Assembly (NCBI GenBank): GCA_902599555.1
Contig: CACKFQ010000002.1
Span: 84,460 to 148,459 of the forward strand
Direction of reading: 5' to 3'
Origin: an uncultured Candidatus Actinomarina sp.
GTDB lineage: Bacteria; Actinomycetota; Acidimicrobiia; Actinomarinales; Actinomarinaceae
DNA length: 64,000 nucleotides
Numbering within the stretch: the stretch's first letter is position 1; each line of letters opens with the position of its first letter. Below are positions 29,799-39,593 of the stretch, in pieces. Made by a program: the position numbers and the translations under genes. The notes under the pieces were generated by a model, which saw only the letters and a list, made by a program, of their open reading frames with translations, was not told where the DNA came from and ran no database searches.

Positions 29799-31103
29799 AT
29801 GAACGAAAAAAATAACAAAAGAACCATTTTTGGCTGGTCAATGTATGACTGGGCCAAATCAGCATATGAAACTACTACTCTTGGGGCTGTTTTACCTGTT
29901 TACTTTGTAAGTGTTGTTGTACCAGAAGAAGGCTTTGTCTTCAGAGGTAATGTATATACCGGAGCAGAAGTCTGGGGCTTTGCTATTGGTTCTGCATTAT
30001 TCATATTTTTTCTCATAATGCCAACAATTGGTGCAATTGCTGATATGTCTGGTAGCAGAATGAAATTATTTAAGATATTTGCTTATGGAGGTGCTGTTTT
30101 TGCATCTTCATTTTACTTTGCAACATCAGGTGATGTCATATTGACATTAGTGATTTACTTTTTAGCTCAATTTGGCGCTACAGGTTCGAATGTTTTTTAC
30201 GACAGTGTTCTGAAAGATATAACAACTGATGATACTATTGATTCAGTTTCTGCAAGAGGTTATGCACTTGGTTATCTTGGTGGTGGAACCCAGTTAATTT
30301 TATCATTCGCAATAATACTCCTTGGTCCTGACCTACTAGGGATAGATGCCGCTTTAGCTTCAAGGATAGCAATTTCATTAGCTGGTCTGTGGTGGCTTGT
30401 ATTTTCAGTATTTAGTTTTTCAAGAATGAACATAGTCGAGACAAGATCAGGTTCTGGAAAAGGTTCTATATCAGAAGCTTATAGTAGGAATTTTAAGACA
30501 TTGAAAAAAATTAGAAAATTTCCTTTTTTACTTTACTTTTTGGTTGCCTACATATTTTTCTGGGATGGCTTGCAAACATTAATTAATATGTCAGCAGCAT
30601 TCTTTACAGAAGTTCTACTTTTAGACCAGACCCAAGTACTCATCGTATTCTTAGTTGTTCAGTTTGTTGCCTACTTTGGTGCAAAACTAGCTGGAAATCT
30701 TGCTACTAAAATTGGTCAAAAAAATGTGTTATATTACACAATGTTTTTACTTTTCCTAGTGGGTAATGCTGGTTACATTGTTCCAGAAAAGCAACTAATC
30801 CCTGTAATCATTATGGGCATTATTACAGCTATGGGAATGGGTGGACTTCAGTCTGTCAGTAGAAGTGTTTATGCAGCTATGTTGCCAAAGGGTGCTGAGG
30901 GAGAATTTATGGGATTCTTTTCAGTCCTCTCTAGATTTTCAGCTATCTGGGGTCCATTAATTTATGCATATGTCAGTGCCTCGACTGGAAACCCAAGACT
31001 TTCGCTTCCAGTCATTACATCTTTTTTCTTAATTGGAGCATTGCTTCTTAGAAAAGTAGATATGGACAAAAGAATTAGCGAAGAGGAGTGGGCTGCTAGT
31101 TAG
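29799..31103 (+). CDS. MFS transporter, UMF1/Atg22-like
   Basis: IFGWSMYDWAKSAYETTTLGAVLPVYF; strong RBS AAGGGGGG. Confidence 0.87.
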   Translation: MNEKNNKRTIFGWSMYDWAKSAYETTTLGAVLPVYFVSVVVPEEGFVFRGNVYTGAEVWGFAIGSALFIFFLIMPTIGAIADMSGSRMKLFKIFAYGGAVFASSFYFATSGDVILTLVIYFLAQFGATGSNVFYDSVLKDITTDDTIDSVSARGYALGYLGGGTQLILSFAIILLGPDLLGIDAALASRIAISLAGLWWLVFSVFSFSRMNIVETRSGSGKGSISEAYSRNFKTLKKIRKFPFLLYFLVAYIFFWDGLQTLINMSAAFFTEVLLLDQTQVLIVFLVVQFVAYFGAKLAGNLATKIGQKNVLYYTMFLLFLVGNAGYIVPEKQLIPVIIMGIITAMGMGGLQSVSRSVYAAMLPKGAEGEFMGFFSVLSRFSAIWGPLIYAYVSASTGNPRLSLPVITSFFLIGALLLRKVDMDKRISEEEWAAS

Positions 31104-31935
31104 TTTGAATTAATCTTGATAGATTAAAAAATAAAGCAGACACTGTAATTGGCCCAACCCCACCTGGAAATGGTGCTCGTGAACTAATTACCTCACCTAT
31201 TTCAAATGTGTCAATATCTCCATATGTTTTACCATCAACTGAAGATATTCCAATATCAATGATTGTTGCTCCATTTTTAAAATAAGTACTATCGTACATT
31301 TTTGCTGAACCTATTGCAGAAATAAAAATATCTGCTTCTTTTGTAAATAATTTTTGATTTGTAGTCCTACTGTGAATGATTGAGATATTAGCATTGTAAC
31401 TTTTTGATGACAAAATTTTAGCTAATGGTGCTGATACCAGCCTTGACCTTCCAGCAATAACAATGTTCTTATCTTCCGTTTGAATATTGTAATAATTTAA
31501 TAATTCCAATACTGCAAGTGAGGTTGCTGGTATTAACTTGTATGTATCGGAAAACAAACTTCCAAGATTGTAAGATGTTAATCCATCTACATCAATCTCA
31601 TGTGGAATACAGTTGATTGCTTCTTCTGGATTTAGATGGCTTGGGAGTGGAAGCTGAATTATCAAGCCATCAGTAGCTTTTGACTCTTCAGATATAACTT
31701 CCTCTAAAGTTTCTTGAGAAGTATCAGTATCTAGTTTTAACCAATTGAATTCTACTCCAAGCTGTACTGCTTTTTCTTGTTTACGCGTAACGTATAACAA
31801 AGAAGCTGGGTTATCACCCACTGTTATTGCAGTCAGATGAGGTTTCTTGTTATCTTTGCTATGTTCTTGAAAGACATTTTTACTAATTTCATCAAGTTGC
31901 TCTGCAACAGGTGCGCCAAATAGTATTTGTTCCAT
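31096..31935 (-). CDS. folD: Methylenetetrahydrofolate dehydrogenase/cyclohydrolase
   Basis: GDNPASLLYVTRKQEKAVQLGV, DGLIIQLPLPSHLN, RAPFPGGVGPITVSAL. Confidence 0.94.
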   Translation of the reverse strand: MEQILFGAPVAEQLDEISKNVFQEHSKDNKKPHLTAITVGDNPASLLYVTRKQEKAVQLGVEFNWLKLDTDTSQETLEEVISEESKATDGLIIQLPLPSHLNPEEAINCIPHEIDVDGLTSYNLGSLFSDTYKLIPATSLAVLELLNYYNIQTEDKNIVIAGRSRLVSAPLAKILSSKSYNANISIIHSRTTNQKLFTKEADIFISAIGSAKMYDSTYFKNGATIIDIGISSVDGKTYGDIDTFEIGEVISSRAPFPGGVGPITVSALFFNLSRLIQTN

Positions 31936-32003
31936 TTTTAATAGTTTAATAATTATGAAACATACTTACTAGATAACTTTATTAAAATAGCAATGAGCAA
32001 AAT

Positions 32004-33191
32004 ATGGATATTTCAAAATTAGATCAAAAAATCAAGCCTTCTGGAACAATGGCTATTTCAAACAAATCTAGAGAATTAAAGTCACAAGGCAAACCAGTTA
32101 TCGGTTTTGGTGCTGGAGAACCAGACTTTCCTTCCCCAGATTATGTAGTAGAAGCAGCTATAAAAGCAGCAGCTGATCCTAAAAATCACAAGTACTCACC
32201 TGCAGCAGGTCTTGAATCACTAAGACAAATAATTGCAAAAACTACAAAAGATTACTCAGGATTTGAAATAAATTCAGATAATGTAATTGTTTCTAATGGT
32301 GGTAAGCAATCAATATTAACTGCTTTTTTATCTACATTAGACCCAGGAAATGAAGTTATCATACCTGCGCCTTATTGGACAACTTATCCAGAAGCAGTGA
32401 AAATTGCTGGAGGGACTCCTGTTTTTATTGAAACTGAAAAGAGCAATAATTTTAAAGTGACAGTTGAACAATTAGAAAAAAATAAATCTAAGAATACAAA
32501 AATGCTGGTTTGGTGCTCCCCATCAAATCCTACAGGAGTAGTTTATTCAAAAAAAGAAGCTGAAGAAATTTATGAATGGATATTCAAAAACGATTTATGG
32601 ATTTTGTCTGATGAACTATATGAACATCTAGTTTACGAAGGAAGAACATCTCCATCACCAGGTATATACGATCCAGAATTAAAGAATACAATTATTGTAA
32701 ACGGTGTTTCAAAGTCATACTCAATGACAGGGTGGAGAGTTGGTTGGTTAATTGGAAACAAAAGTGTAATAGGGCTTGGAAAAAAAATACAATCACAGGC
32801 TACCTCAAATGTTTCTAATGTGTCCCAATTAGCTGCAGAAGCTGCACTACTTAATGGGCTCGAGGTAACTAACGAAATGAAAATAGCCTTTAACAGAAGG
32901 AGGCTCTTTGCAACGGAAAAAATTAATAGTATTCCAAATCTTAATGTTGTAGATAGCACCGGAGCTTTTTATTTATTTGTTGATGTTAGTCACTATTGTT
33001 CCGGAAAAAATGGGTTGAATACTTCTGAAGAATTATGTGACTGGCTCTTAGAGAATTACTTTATAGCATTTGTTCCTGGTGAAGTTTTTGGAACTCCGGG
33101 ATTTATGAGATTATCATATGCTTTAAGCGATGAAGATCTTGATAGTGGATTGAGTCGACTAAGTGAAGCTATAGATAATTTGAATGAATAA
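32004..33191 (+). CDS. Pyridoxal phosphate-dependent aspartate aminotransferase
   Basis: FGAGEPDFPSPDYV, KYSPAAGLESLR, NGVSKSYSMTGWRVGW. Confidence 0.93.
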   Translation: MDISKLDQKIKPSGTMAISNKSRELKSQGKPVIGFGAGEPDFPSPDYVVEAAIKAAADPKNHKYSPAAGLESLRQIIAKTTKDYSGFEINSDNVIVSNGGKQSILTAFLSTLDPGNEVIIPAPYWTTYPEAVKIAGGTPVFIETEKSNNFKVTVEQLEKNKSKNTKMLVWCSPSNPTGVVYSKKEAEEIYEWIFKNDLWILSDELYEHLVYEGRTSPSPGIYDPELKNTIIVNGVSKSYSMTGWRVGWLIGNKSVIGLGKKIQSQATSNVSNVSQLAAEAALLNGLEVTNEMKIAFNRRRLFATEKINSIPNLNVVDSTGAFYLFVDVSHYCSGKNGLNTSEELCDWLLENYFIAFVPGEVFGTPGFMRLSYALSDEDLDSGLSRLSEAIDNLNE

Positions 33192-34398
33192 TATAACAAA
33201 AAAAAGTCTTTTTTCTTGGCTTCTTTTCGATTTAGCAAATACAGTTTACGCATTCATTATTCCTGGTTTGTATTTTTCAGTATGGCTAGTAAGTGAAAAA
33301 GGCTGGACAGACCAACAATTAGGATTAGCTACCTCAACAGCAATGGTTATAGTTGCTATTTTAGGACCATGGATTGGTAGAAAATCTGATAGTTCTCAAG
33401 GTAAAAAGAAAATTTTACTTTTTATGACTCTTATTTGTATTATTTCAACTTTCTTACTTGGCACATTTTCAGTTGAAGTATCGGTTCTATTATTCGTTTT
33501 TTCATTAATTGGGTTTAATTTAGGATCAGTAGTCTATGACGCATTGCTTGTTTCTGTTAGCAATGAGGAAAACAGGGGGAAAATATCTGGTTTAGGAGTA
33601 GCTTTCGGATACACAGGTTCATTAATTGGTTTTGGAGTTGCTACTTTATTACAAAATATGGGCTACAGCTATGTAGAAATATTTAAATCTGTTGCTTTTT
33701 TGTTTTTAATATTTTCACTACCTGCCTTTTTATTTATTGAAGAAAAAATTACATCTAAAGAAAAAGTTAAAATTAGCATCTTGAATTCTTTAAATGTTGT
33801 AGTTAACTCTTGGAAACACTCAAGACAATACAAAGGGCTTACAAGATTTTTAGTTGGAAGATTTTTTTATGCTGATGCAATAAATACTTTGATTAGTGGA
33901 TTGTTAGCAGTTTATCTAGTTGAAGAAGTGGGTCTTACTCCAGCAGACAGCCAAAGTATCCTTGCTTTAGCTATAGTTGTTTCAATTATAGGTGGGTACA
34001 TATTTGGAAAAGCTGCAGATAGATTTGGCCCAAGAAGATTGATATTAATTAGTATTTTTTGTTGGATGCTTTCTTTATCGCTAGCAATTATTGCTACTGA
34101 ATTTAATCAACTTTGGTTGATATACGTCACAGGTGTTCTTGGAGGATTTAATATTGGAGGAATTTTTGCTGTTGATAGAGTCTTTATGACTCGACTTTCT
34201 CCTGAAAAACATTTGGGTGAGTTTTATGGTTTATATTCAACGGTTGGAAGATTTGCAACAATTATAGGCCCAATACTTTGGGGACTAATTGTTAATAGTT
34301 TGGAATTGGGAAGGAATGTTGCAATGGGATCTTTAATAGTTCTCTTAGCTATTTCTTACTACATTATTAGTGGAGTATCAGATAAAGCTGAAAATTAA
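33184..34398 (+). CDS. MFS transporter, UMF1/Atg22-like (second copy)
   Basis: LFSWLLFDLANTVYAFIIPGLYFSVWL; 12-TM hydropathy. Confidence 0.87.
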   Translation: MNNITKKSLFSWLLFDLANTVYAFIIPGLYFSVWLVSEKGWTDQQLGLATSTAMVIVAILGPWIGRKSDSSQGKKKILLFMTLICIISTFLLGTFSVEVSVLLFVFSLIGFNLGSVVYDALLVSVSNEENRGKISGLGVAFGYTGSLIGFGVATLLQNMGYSYVEIFKSVAFLFLIFSLPAFLFIEEKITSKEKVKISILNSLNVVVNSWKHSRQYKGLTRFLVGRFFYADAINTLISGLLAVYLVEEVGLTPADSQSILALAIVVSIIGGYIFGKAADRFGPRRLILISIFCWMLSLSLAIIATEFNQLWLIYVTGVLGGFNIGGIFAVDRVFMTRLSPEKHLGEFYGLYSTVGRFATIIGPILWGLIVNSLELGRNVAMGSLIVLLAISYYIISGVSDKAEN

Positions 34399-34736
34399 AA
34401 AAAGAAAAACCTCTTTTTGTTTTTTACTTCTTCTAACTGCTGTCTTGTATTTTTAAGTTTTTCTCTAAGAAAATCTGCTTCAGATTCTGCTTTAGCTGCC
34501 CTTTCACGAGCTTCAGCCATTTGTTGGCTTGCCTCATGTAAATTACCTAATTGATTTAAGACTGTATTCCAAGCATCAAGAGGAACAAGAAGACTACCTT
34601 CTTCAGGAACCTCAATATCTTTTTGTGGATTTTCTGATGGCTTTTCCTCTGAAATACTTTCCTTAGGTTTTTGATCAGTATTTTCTTTTTTTAGAAAATT
34701 GTACTTTTCAGCCATCCTGTCTTCGTAACTACTCAT
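34395..34736 (-). CDS. Hypothetical coiled-coil protein ending KKRFFFF
   Basis: VPLDAWNTVLNQLGNLHEASQQMAEARERAAKAESEADFLREKL coiled coil. Confidence 0.7.
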   Translation of the reverse strand: MSSYEDRMAEKYNFLKKENTDQKPKESISEEKPSENPQKDIEVPEEGSLLVPLDAWNTVLNQLGNLHEASQQMAEARERAAKAESEADFLREKLKNTRQQLEEVKNKKRFFFF

Positions 34737-35670
34737 TAATAAAATCCTCTTTCATAGTATCTAAAGTTGTGTTTTTAAAAACAAATCCTTTTTCAAGTAA
34801 TTTTTTAGGTATTGCTCTTATACTATTTAATCCTAATTGCTCACCAAGTTCCCAGCCAACAGCTACACGCATAATTATTGGGGGTAATGGAGGAGCAAAA
34901 TATTTTTTATTCATTGTTTTAGCAATAATTCTTGCGAATTCTTTTTGTTGAAGAGGTTCTGGGGCGGTGCAATTAACTGGTCCGCTAATATCTGAGTTGT
35001 TTAAACAGAAAATATAAGCAGAGACAAGATCATCAACTGATACCCAGGAAAAATATTGTTCTCCCTTTCCAATAGGTCCTGATAAATTTAACTTAGAAAC
35101 CAATGTAAAGATTTGAGTTGCTACATTCCCCTTTCCAAGGACAATACCCGCTCTACACATTACAACTCTTACACCCAGCTTACGAATTTCATCTAAAGGT
35201 CCCTCCCATGCTTCTTCAACAACAAGTTGTAAATACTGACCCCGATTATAAGAAGTCTCCTCAGTAACTACCTCATCTCCATGATCTCCATATACATCAT
35301 TTCCAGAAGCGGTTATAAAAATGTTTGGATGATTTTCAGATGATTGATATGCCTGAATAAAGGTCTCAGATGCCCACTTTCTTGACCAGTATATTCTTGA
35401 TTTTCTTTCTTTACTCCACCTTCCACCAGCAAAAGGAAGGAACCCAAAAATATCTTTAGGTGCAATACTTTCACCTGCTAGATGTATAACTGCATCAAGG
35501 GATTCGAATTTCTCTTGATCAATTTCTTTTTTAGAAGGTTTCCAATAAATTTCATTTTCATTCTTAGGCTCTCTTCTTACAAATTTGTAAACTTCAAAAT
35601 CAGATTCATTTAAAGCTTTACATAGTTTCCTACCAATAAAACCTGATGCACCCGTTACACCTATTTTCAT
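34729..35670 (-). CDS. TIGR01777 family NAD(P)-dependent epimerase (SDR39U1-like)
   Basis: MKIGVTGASGFIGRKLCKALNE; DAVIHLAGESIA; TASGNDVYGDHGDEVVTEE. Confidence 0.9.
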   Translation of the reverse strand: MKIGVTGASGFIGRKLCKALNESDFEVYKFVRREPKNENEIYWKPSKKEIDQEKFESLDAVIHLAGESIAPKDIFGFLPFAGGRWSKERKSRIYWSRKWASETFIQAYQSSENHPNIFITASGNDVYGDHGDEVVTEETSYNRGQYLQLVVEEAWEGPLDEIRKLGVRVVMCRAGIVLGKGNVATQIFTLVSKLNLSGPIGKGEQYFSWVSVDDLVSAYIFCLNNSDISGPVNCTAPEPLQQKEFARIIAKTMNKKYFAPPLPPIIMRVAVGWELGEQLGLNSIRAIPKKLLEKGFVFKNTTLDTMKEDFINE

Positions 35671-35966
35671 TCTTCTTCACCATAAAAAACAAAAAAGTTT
35701 TTAAGAGTCTCCTCTACTTCAGATATATCAGATCCTAAATTTCTATTAAAGTTAACAGTTACGATGTTAGATTGAATAAAAATTGTCTCTATATCATTAG
35801 TCTCTTGAAATAACTTTAAAGCTAGCTGACCACTTACATCGGGTATTAATGATGCTTCAGAAATATTATGGAAAGTCATTCCCTCTTGACCTGAAACAGA
35901 CCTATTCAAATCAAAAATAATTGTCTTATTTAACTTTGTGCTTTTAACTTCAATAATTTGCCCCAT
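35667..35966 (-). CDS. Small protein resembling Nfu N-terminal domain
   Basis: DVSGQLALKLFQETNDIETIFIQSNIVTVNF resembles Nfu_N LAxxLFxxxGVxxVFxxxxFITV. Confidence 0.5.
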   Translation of the reverse strand: MGQIIEVKSTKLNKTIIFDLNRSVSGQEGMTFHNISEASLIPDVSGQLALKLFQETNDIETIFIQSNIVTVNFNRNLGSDISEVEETLKNFFVFYGEEE

Positions 35967-37363
35967 TACAAATCTCCAATTTCGTGAACTCTTATCAAAT
36001 TTGTTGCAGCCTCAATATTTGGAGGTGTTCCTGCAACAACCACTACTTTATCACCTTTATTGTATTTTTTTTCACTAATTAAAAAGTCATTTGCAGCTTT
36101 CAACATCTCTGAAAATGTTTCTTTTCGTTCTATAGGATATTGGTCTACGCCCCAAAGTAAATTCATTTGATTCAATGTTTTTTTCTTAGTTGAAAATGTA
36201 ATAATTTCTGCTTTAGGCCTAAAGTTAGAAATTAGCAAAGGTGTTCTACCTGTTTCTGTAAAAGCGATTATCGAACTAGCATCTATTTCATTTGCCACCT
36301 GAACTGCAGCCCTAGCTAAAGTAGTAGTTATTGAGTCTTCCTTCGAATCTTCTTTTGAAAGTAATGAAGAGGTATCATTTCTAGAATCTGTTTCTTTACA
36401 AATTATAGACATAACTTCAACTACTCTATTTGGATTATCGCCGATAGATGTTTCTGCCGACAGCATTACAGCATCTGAACCCTCAAGTATTGCATTGGTA
36501 ATATCAGTAACCTCAGCTCTAGTAGGTCTATAAGAAGTTTTCATTGATTGAAGCATCTCAGTTGCAGTTATAGATATTTTTCCTCGTTTGTTAGCAGCGT
36601 CTAAAATTTGCTTTTGAACAAAGGGAACTTGCTCTAGTGGAAGCTGAACTCCTAGGTCTCCTCTAGCCACCATGACTCCATCCGCAACATCTAAGATTTC
36701 ATCAATGTTATCTAAAGCAGTTTTTAATTCTATTTTTGCTATTACTTTTACATCTTTTGGAATGATTTCTTTAACAAGATTTATATCACTTGCATTTCTA
36801 ACAAACGAAACTGCAACAAAATCAACATCATGTTCTGATCCAAATTTAAGATGTTCTTTATCTTTCTCTGTTATAGCTGAGACTGACAGATTAGAGTCTG
36901 GAAATGCTACACCCTGATTATCTCTAAGCTCTCCACCAATTAAGATAAGTGCTTCTAATTTATCATTTTCTTTTTCAACTACTTTAAGTACTATTTGTCC
37001 ATCATCTATAAACACTCTGTCGTCAACATTTACATCTCTCAATAAATTTTCATAATTGATAAAAACAATGTCATTGTTTGATTCAGTTTCAATATTTGTT
37101 AAGGTAACATTTTTACTTTTTTCTAAAAAAGTATTCTCAGATGAAATACCAGTTCGTATTTTTGGTCCTTGAATATCTTGCATAATTGCAACTTGCTTAT
37201 TAGATTTTCTTGCCCACGAAATTACATTTTCATGATCCTCAAGTGTGCCGTGTGAAAAGTTTATTCTTAAAACATTAGCTCCAGCATCTATAATCTTTTT
37301 AATTTTGGATTCACTTGATAGGCTTGGGCCCACTGTTGCAATAATTTTTGTTTTTCTATCCAT
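35966..37363 (-). CDS. pyk: Pyruvate kinase
   Basis: MDRKTKIIATVGPSLSS; VMVARGDLGVQLPLEQVPFVQKQI; ITATEMLQSM. Start moved to MDRKTK. Confidence 0.95.
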   Translation of the reverse strand: MDRKTKIIATVGPSLSSESKIKKIIDAGANVLRINFSHGTLEDHENVISWARKSNKQVAIMQDIQGPKIRTGISSENTFLEKSKNVTLTNIETESNNDIVFINYENLLRDVNVDDRVFIDDGQIVLKVVEKENDKLEALILIGGELRDNQGVAFPDSNLSVSAITEKDKEHLKFGSEHDVDFVAVSFVRNASDINLVKEIIPKDVKVIAKIELKTALDNIDEILDVADGVMVARGDLGVQLPLEQVPFVQKQILDAANKRGKISITATEMLQSMKTSYRPTRAEVTDITNAILEGSDAVMLSAETSIGDNPNRVVEVMSIICKETDSRNDTSSLLSKEDSKEDSITTTLARAAVQVANEIDASSIIAFTETGRTPLLISNFRPKAEIITFSTKKKTLNQMNLLWGVDQYPIERKETFSEMLKAANDFLISEKKYNKGDKVVVVAGTPPNIEAATNLIRVHEIGDL

Positions 37364-37407
37364 ATTGATTAAATACTTTAATAGCATGGTATAACAAATT
37401 TAAGAAT

Positions 37408-38013
37408 ATGAATAGAAAAAATATTATAGGTATCCCAATAAAAAACCTTGAAGAACCAATGTCTAGACTAGCTAGCACATTAGATAGAAACCAAAGAATT
37501 GCCTTACAGATTGGACTTATTAAAAATTTAGCAGAATGTTTTAGAGGCAAAGAAAATGCTATATTTTTGATTTCAAATGATTCAGAAATAGAAAAATTAG
37601 CAAAACAGCTAGAAATAAATTTTTTCAATACAAAATCAGTTGGTTTAAATAAAGAAGTTATCGAGTTTTCTAATAATTTTAAAAATTACCAAAACTGGAT
37701 GATATGTCATTCAGATTTACCTTATGTAACAAAATATTTTGCAAAAACAATAATCCAAGAAATTGAAGGAAGTGAAATTCTAATAGCAAAAAGCAAAGAT
37801 AGTGGTACTCCATTTATAGCTGGAACTGTTAGCTTTGATGAGTTTAGGTTTGGAGTTAAAAGTTTTGATAAACATTCAAAATATCTTAAGGAAAATAAGT
37901 ATAAATATAAACAAATTTTTAGCACTGAATTTACTTTTGAACTTGATGAGGAAAGTGACTATCAAAAATTTCTGCTTAACCAACCAAGGTGGTTTAAAAA
38001 GCTAACAATTTAG
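37408..38013 (+). CDS. cofC: 2-phospho-L-lactate guanylyltransferase-like (F420 biosynthesis)
   Basis: IGIPIKNLEEPMSRLASTLDRNQR; WMICHSDLPYVT; FGVKSFDKHSKYLKE. Confidence 0.75.
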   Translation: MNRKNIIGIPIKNLEEPMSRLASTLDRNQRIALQIGLIKNLAECFRGKENAIFLISNDSEIEKLAKQLEINFFNTKSVGLNKEVIEFSNNFKNYQNWMICHSDLPYVTKYFAKTIIQEIEGSEILIAKSKDSGTPFIAGTVSFDEFRFGVKSFDKHSKYLKENKYKYKQIFSTEFTFELDEESDYQKFLLNQPRWFKKLTI

Positions 38014-38014
38014 C

Positions 38015-38086
38015 AGCCCCGACCGGATTTGAACCGGCGTTTCTGCCTTGAGAGGGCAGCGTCCTAGGCCTCTAGACGACGGGGCC
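38015..38086 (-). tRNA. tRNA-Glu (CTC)
   Basis: Minus strand GGCCCCG...CTGCC-CTCTCAA-GGCAG...GCCGGTTCAAATCCGGTCGGGGCTG; complete cloverleaf. Confidence 0.95.
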
Positions 38087-38090
38087 TCTG

Positions 38091-38162
38091 CTCGGGGAGA
38101 AGGACTTGAACCCTCAACGATGGGACCAGAACCCATTGTGTTGCCAATTACACCATCCCCGA
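38091..38162 (-). tRNA. tRNA-Gln (CTG)
   Basis: Minus strand TCGGGGATGGTGTAATTGGCAACACAATGGG-TTCTGGT-CCCAT...GGGTTCAAGTCC...TCCCCGAG. Confidence 0.95.
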
Positions 38163-38169
38163 AAGGTAG

Positions 38170-38242
38170 CAGCCCCGACCGGATTCGAACCGGCGTTTCT
38201 GGGTTGAAAACCCAGCGTCCTAGGCCTCTGGACGACGGGGCC
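38170..38242 (-). tRNA. tRNA-Glu (TTC)
   Basis: Minus strand GGCCCCG...CTGGG-TTTTCAA-CCCAG...CCGGTTCGAATCCGGTCGGGGCTG. Confidence 0.95.
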
Positions 38243-38281
38243 GTATAAATATTAAGAATAAAGTATTTTAATTATTAGTTG

Positions 38282-39592
38282 TTATAATTTTTCGATACTT
38301 TCTGCCAACCTGGCAATAGTTGTCTCTTTACCAAGTGCTAATATTGACTCAAACAATGGTGGACTAATTTTTGTGCCAGTAACAGCTACTCTTGCAGACT
38401 GAAAACCTACTTTAGTTTTTATATCTAATTCTTCTAAAGTCGCTCTCATCGTATCTTCAATAATATTTAAATTGAAGTCATCTAATGCAATAAACTTATT
38501 TCTAATAGCACCTAAGTATTTTTGAGCTTCCTCAGAATTTACAGACTTCCAATCTTCATTGTCTACAATAAATGGCTCATCGATTAGAAACTGGACTTGG
38601 CCGAAAAGATCGTTCATCGTTTCAATTCTTTCTTGTACAGAGGGAAATATTTTTAACAACCTATCTTTTTCTTCATTAAATAATTCTCTACTAAGTTGAT
38701 TCTCAATATTTTGCAGTGAATCCTCTTCAAATTTATTTGGTGAAGTTGATCTTATATACTGTCCATTTAACCAAAGAAGTTTTTTTTCATCAAAAGTAGC
38801 TGAATTTGGTAGTACTTTATTTAAATCAAATTTACTAATTGCAAAATCACTATCAAAAAGCTCAATATCATCACCTGGTGACCAGCCAAGTAGACAAAGA
38901 TAGTTGAACATTGCATCATTTAATATTCCCTTTTGACGAAATGCTTCAACTGATGTATCACCATGTCTTTTACTAAGTTTTTTACCGTCAGGACCAAATA
39001 ATAAAGGTAGATGACAAAAATTTGGTATCACTGCGTCTAAGGCTTCCATAATCAATATGTGCTTGGGAGTTGAAGAAAGTATATCCTCACCCCTCGCAAT
39101 TATTGTTATTCCATAATCTATATCATCTACTGTAGAGGCAAGGTGATATGTCGGGGTATTATCAGATCTTAAAATGACAAAATCTTCTACATCTGAAGTT
39201 TCAAATGACATATCACCACGTACAAAATCCTTAAATTTAATTGTCCTATCACTAGGGACTTTGAATCTAATTGCACCATCATCTTTATAAGCAAGGTCTT
39301 TTTCTAAAAGTTCATTTGCTACTTCTCTATATCTATCAAACCGTGAAGATTGTTTGTAATCCCCATGCTCTCCACCAACTTCAACACCCTCATCCCAATC
39401 AAGTCCTAACCATCTTAGGTTTTCTAGAATGTCTTTTTGAAACTCCTCAGTACTACGCTCTATGTCAGTGTCATCAATTCTTACAACAAAAGTGCCTCCA
39501 TTTGCTTTAGCATATAGCCAGTTGAATAACGCAGTCCTAGCGTTTCCTATATGAAGGCTGCCAGTTGGTGAAGGGGCAATTCTTAATTTCAT
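38282..39592 (-). CDS. gltX: Glutamate--tRNA ligase
   Basis: MKLRIAPSPTGSLHIGNARTALFNWLYAKANGGTFVVRIDDTD; KLSKRHGD. Confidence 0.96.
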   Translation of the reverse strand: MKLRIAPSPTGSLHIGNARTALFNWLYAKANGGTFVVRIDDTDIERSTEEFQKDILENLRWLGLDWDEGVEVGGEHGDYKQSSRFDRYREVANELLEKDLAYKDDGAIRFKVPSDRTIKFKDFVRGDMSFETSDVEDFVILRSDNTPTYHLASTVDDIDYGITIIARGEDILSSTPKHILIMEALDAVIPNFCHLPLLFGPDGKKLSKRHGDTSVEAFRQKGILNDAMFNYLCLLGWSPGDDIELFDSDFAISKFDLNKVLPNSATFDEKKLLWLNGQYIRSTSPNKFEEDSLQNIENQLSRELFNEEKDRLLKIFPSVQERIETMNDLFGQVQFLIDEPFIVDNEDWKSVNSEEAQKYLGAIRNKFIALDDFNLNIIEDTMRATLEELDIKTKVGFQSARVAVTGTKISPPLFESILALGKETTIARLAESIEKL

Positions 39593-39593
39593 A

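Noticed and set aside
38048-38248. Plus-strand 66-aa ORF MRGQRPRPLDDGAS...
   Set aside because: It is the antisense of the three tRNA genes; the internal repetition comes from the two similar tRNA-Glu genes.
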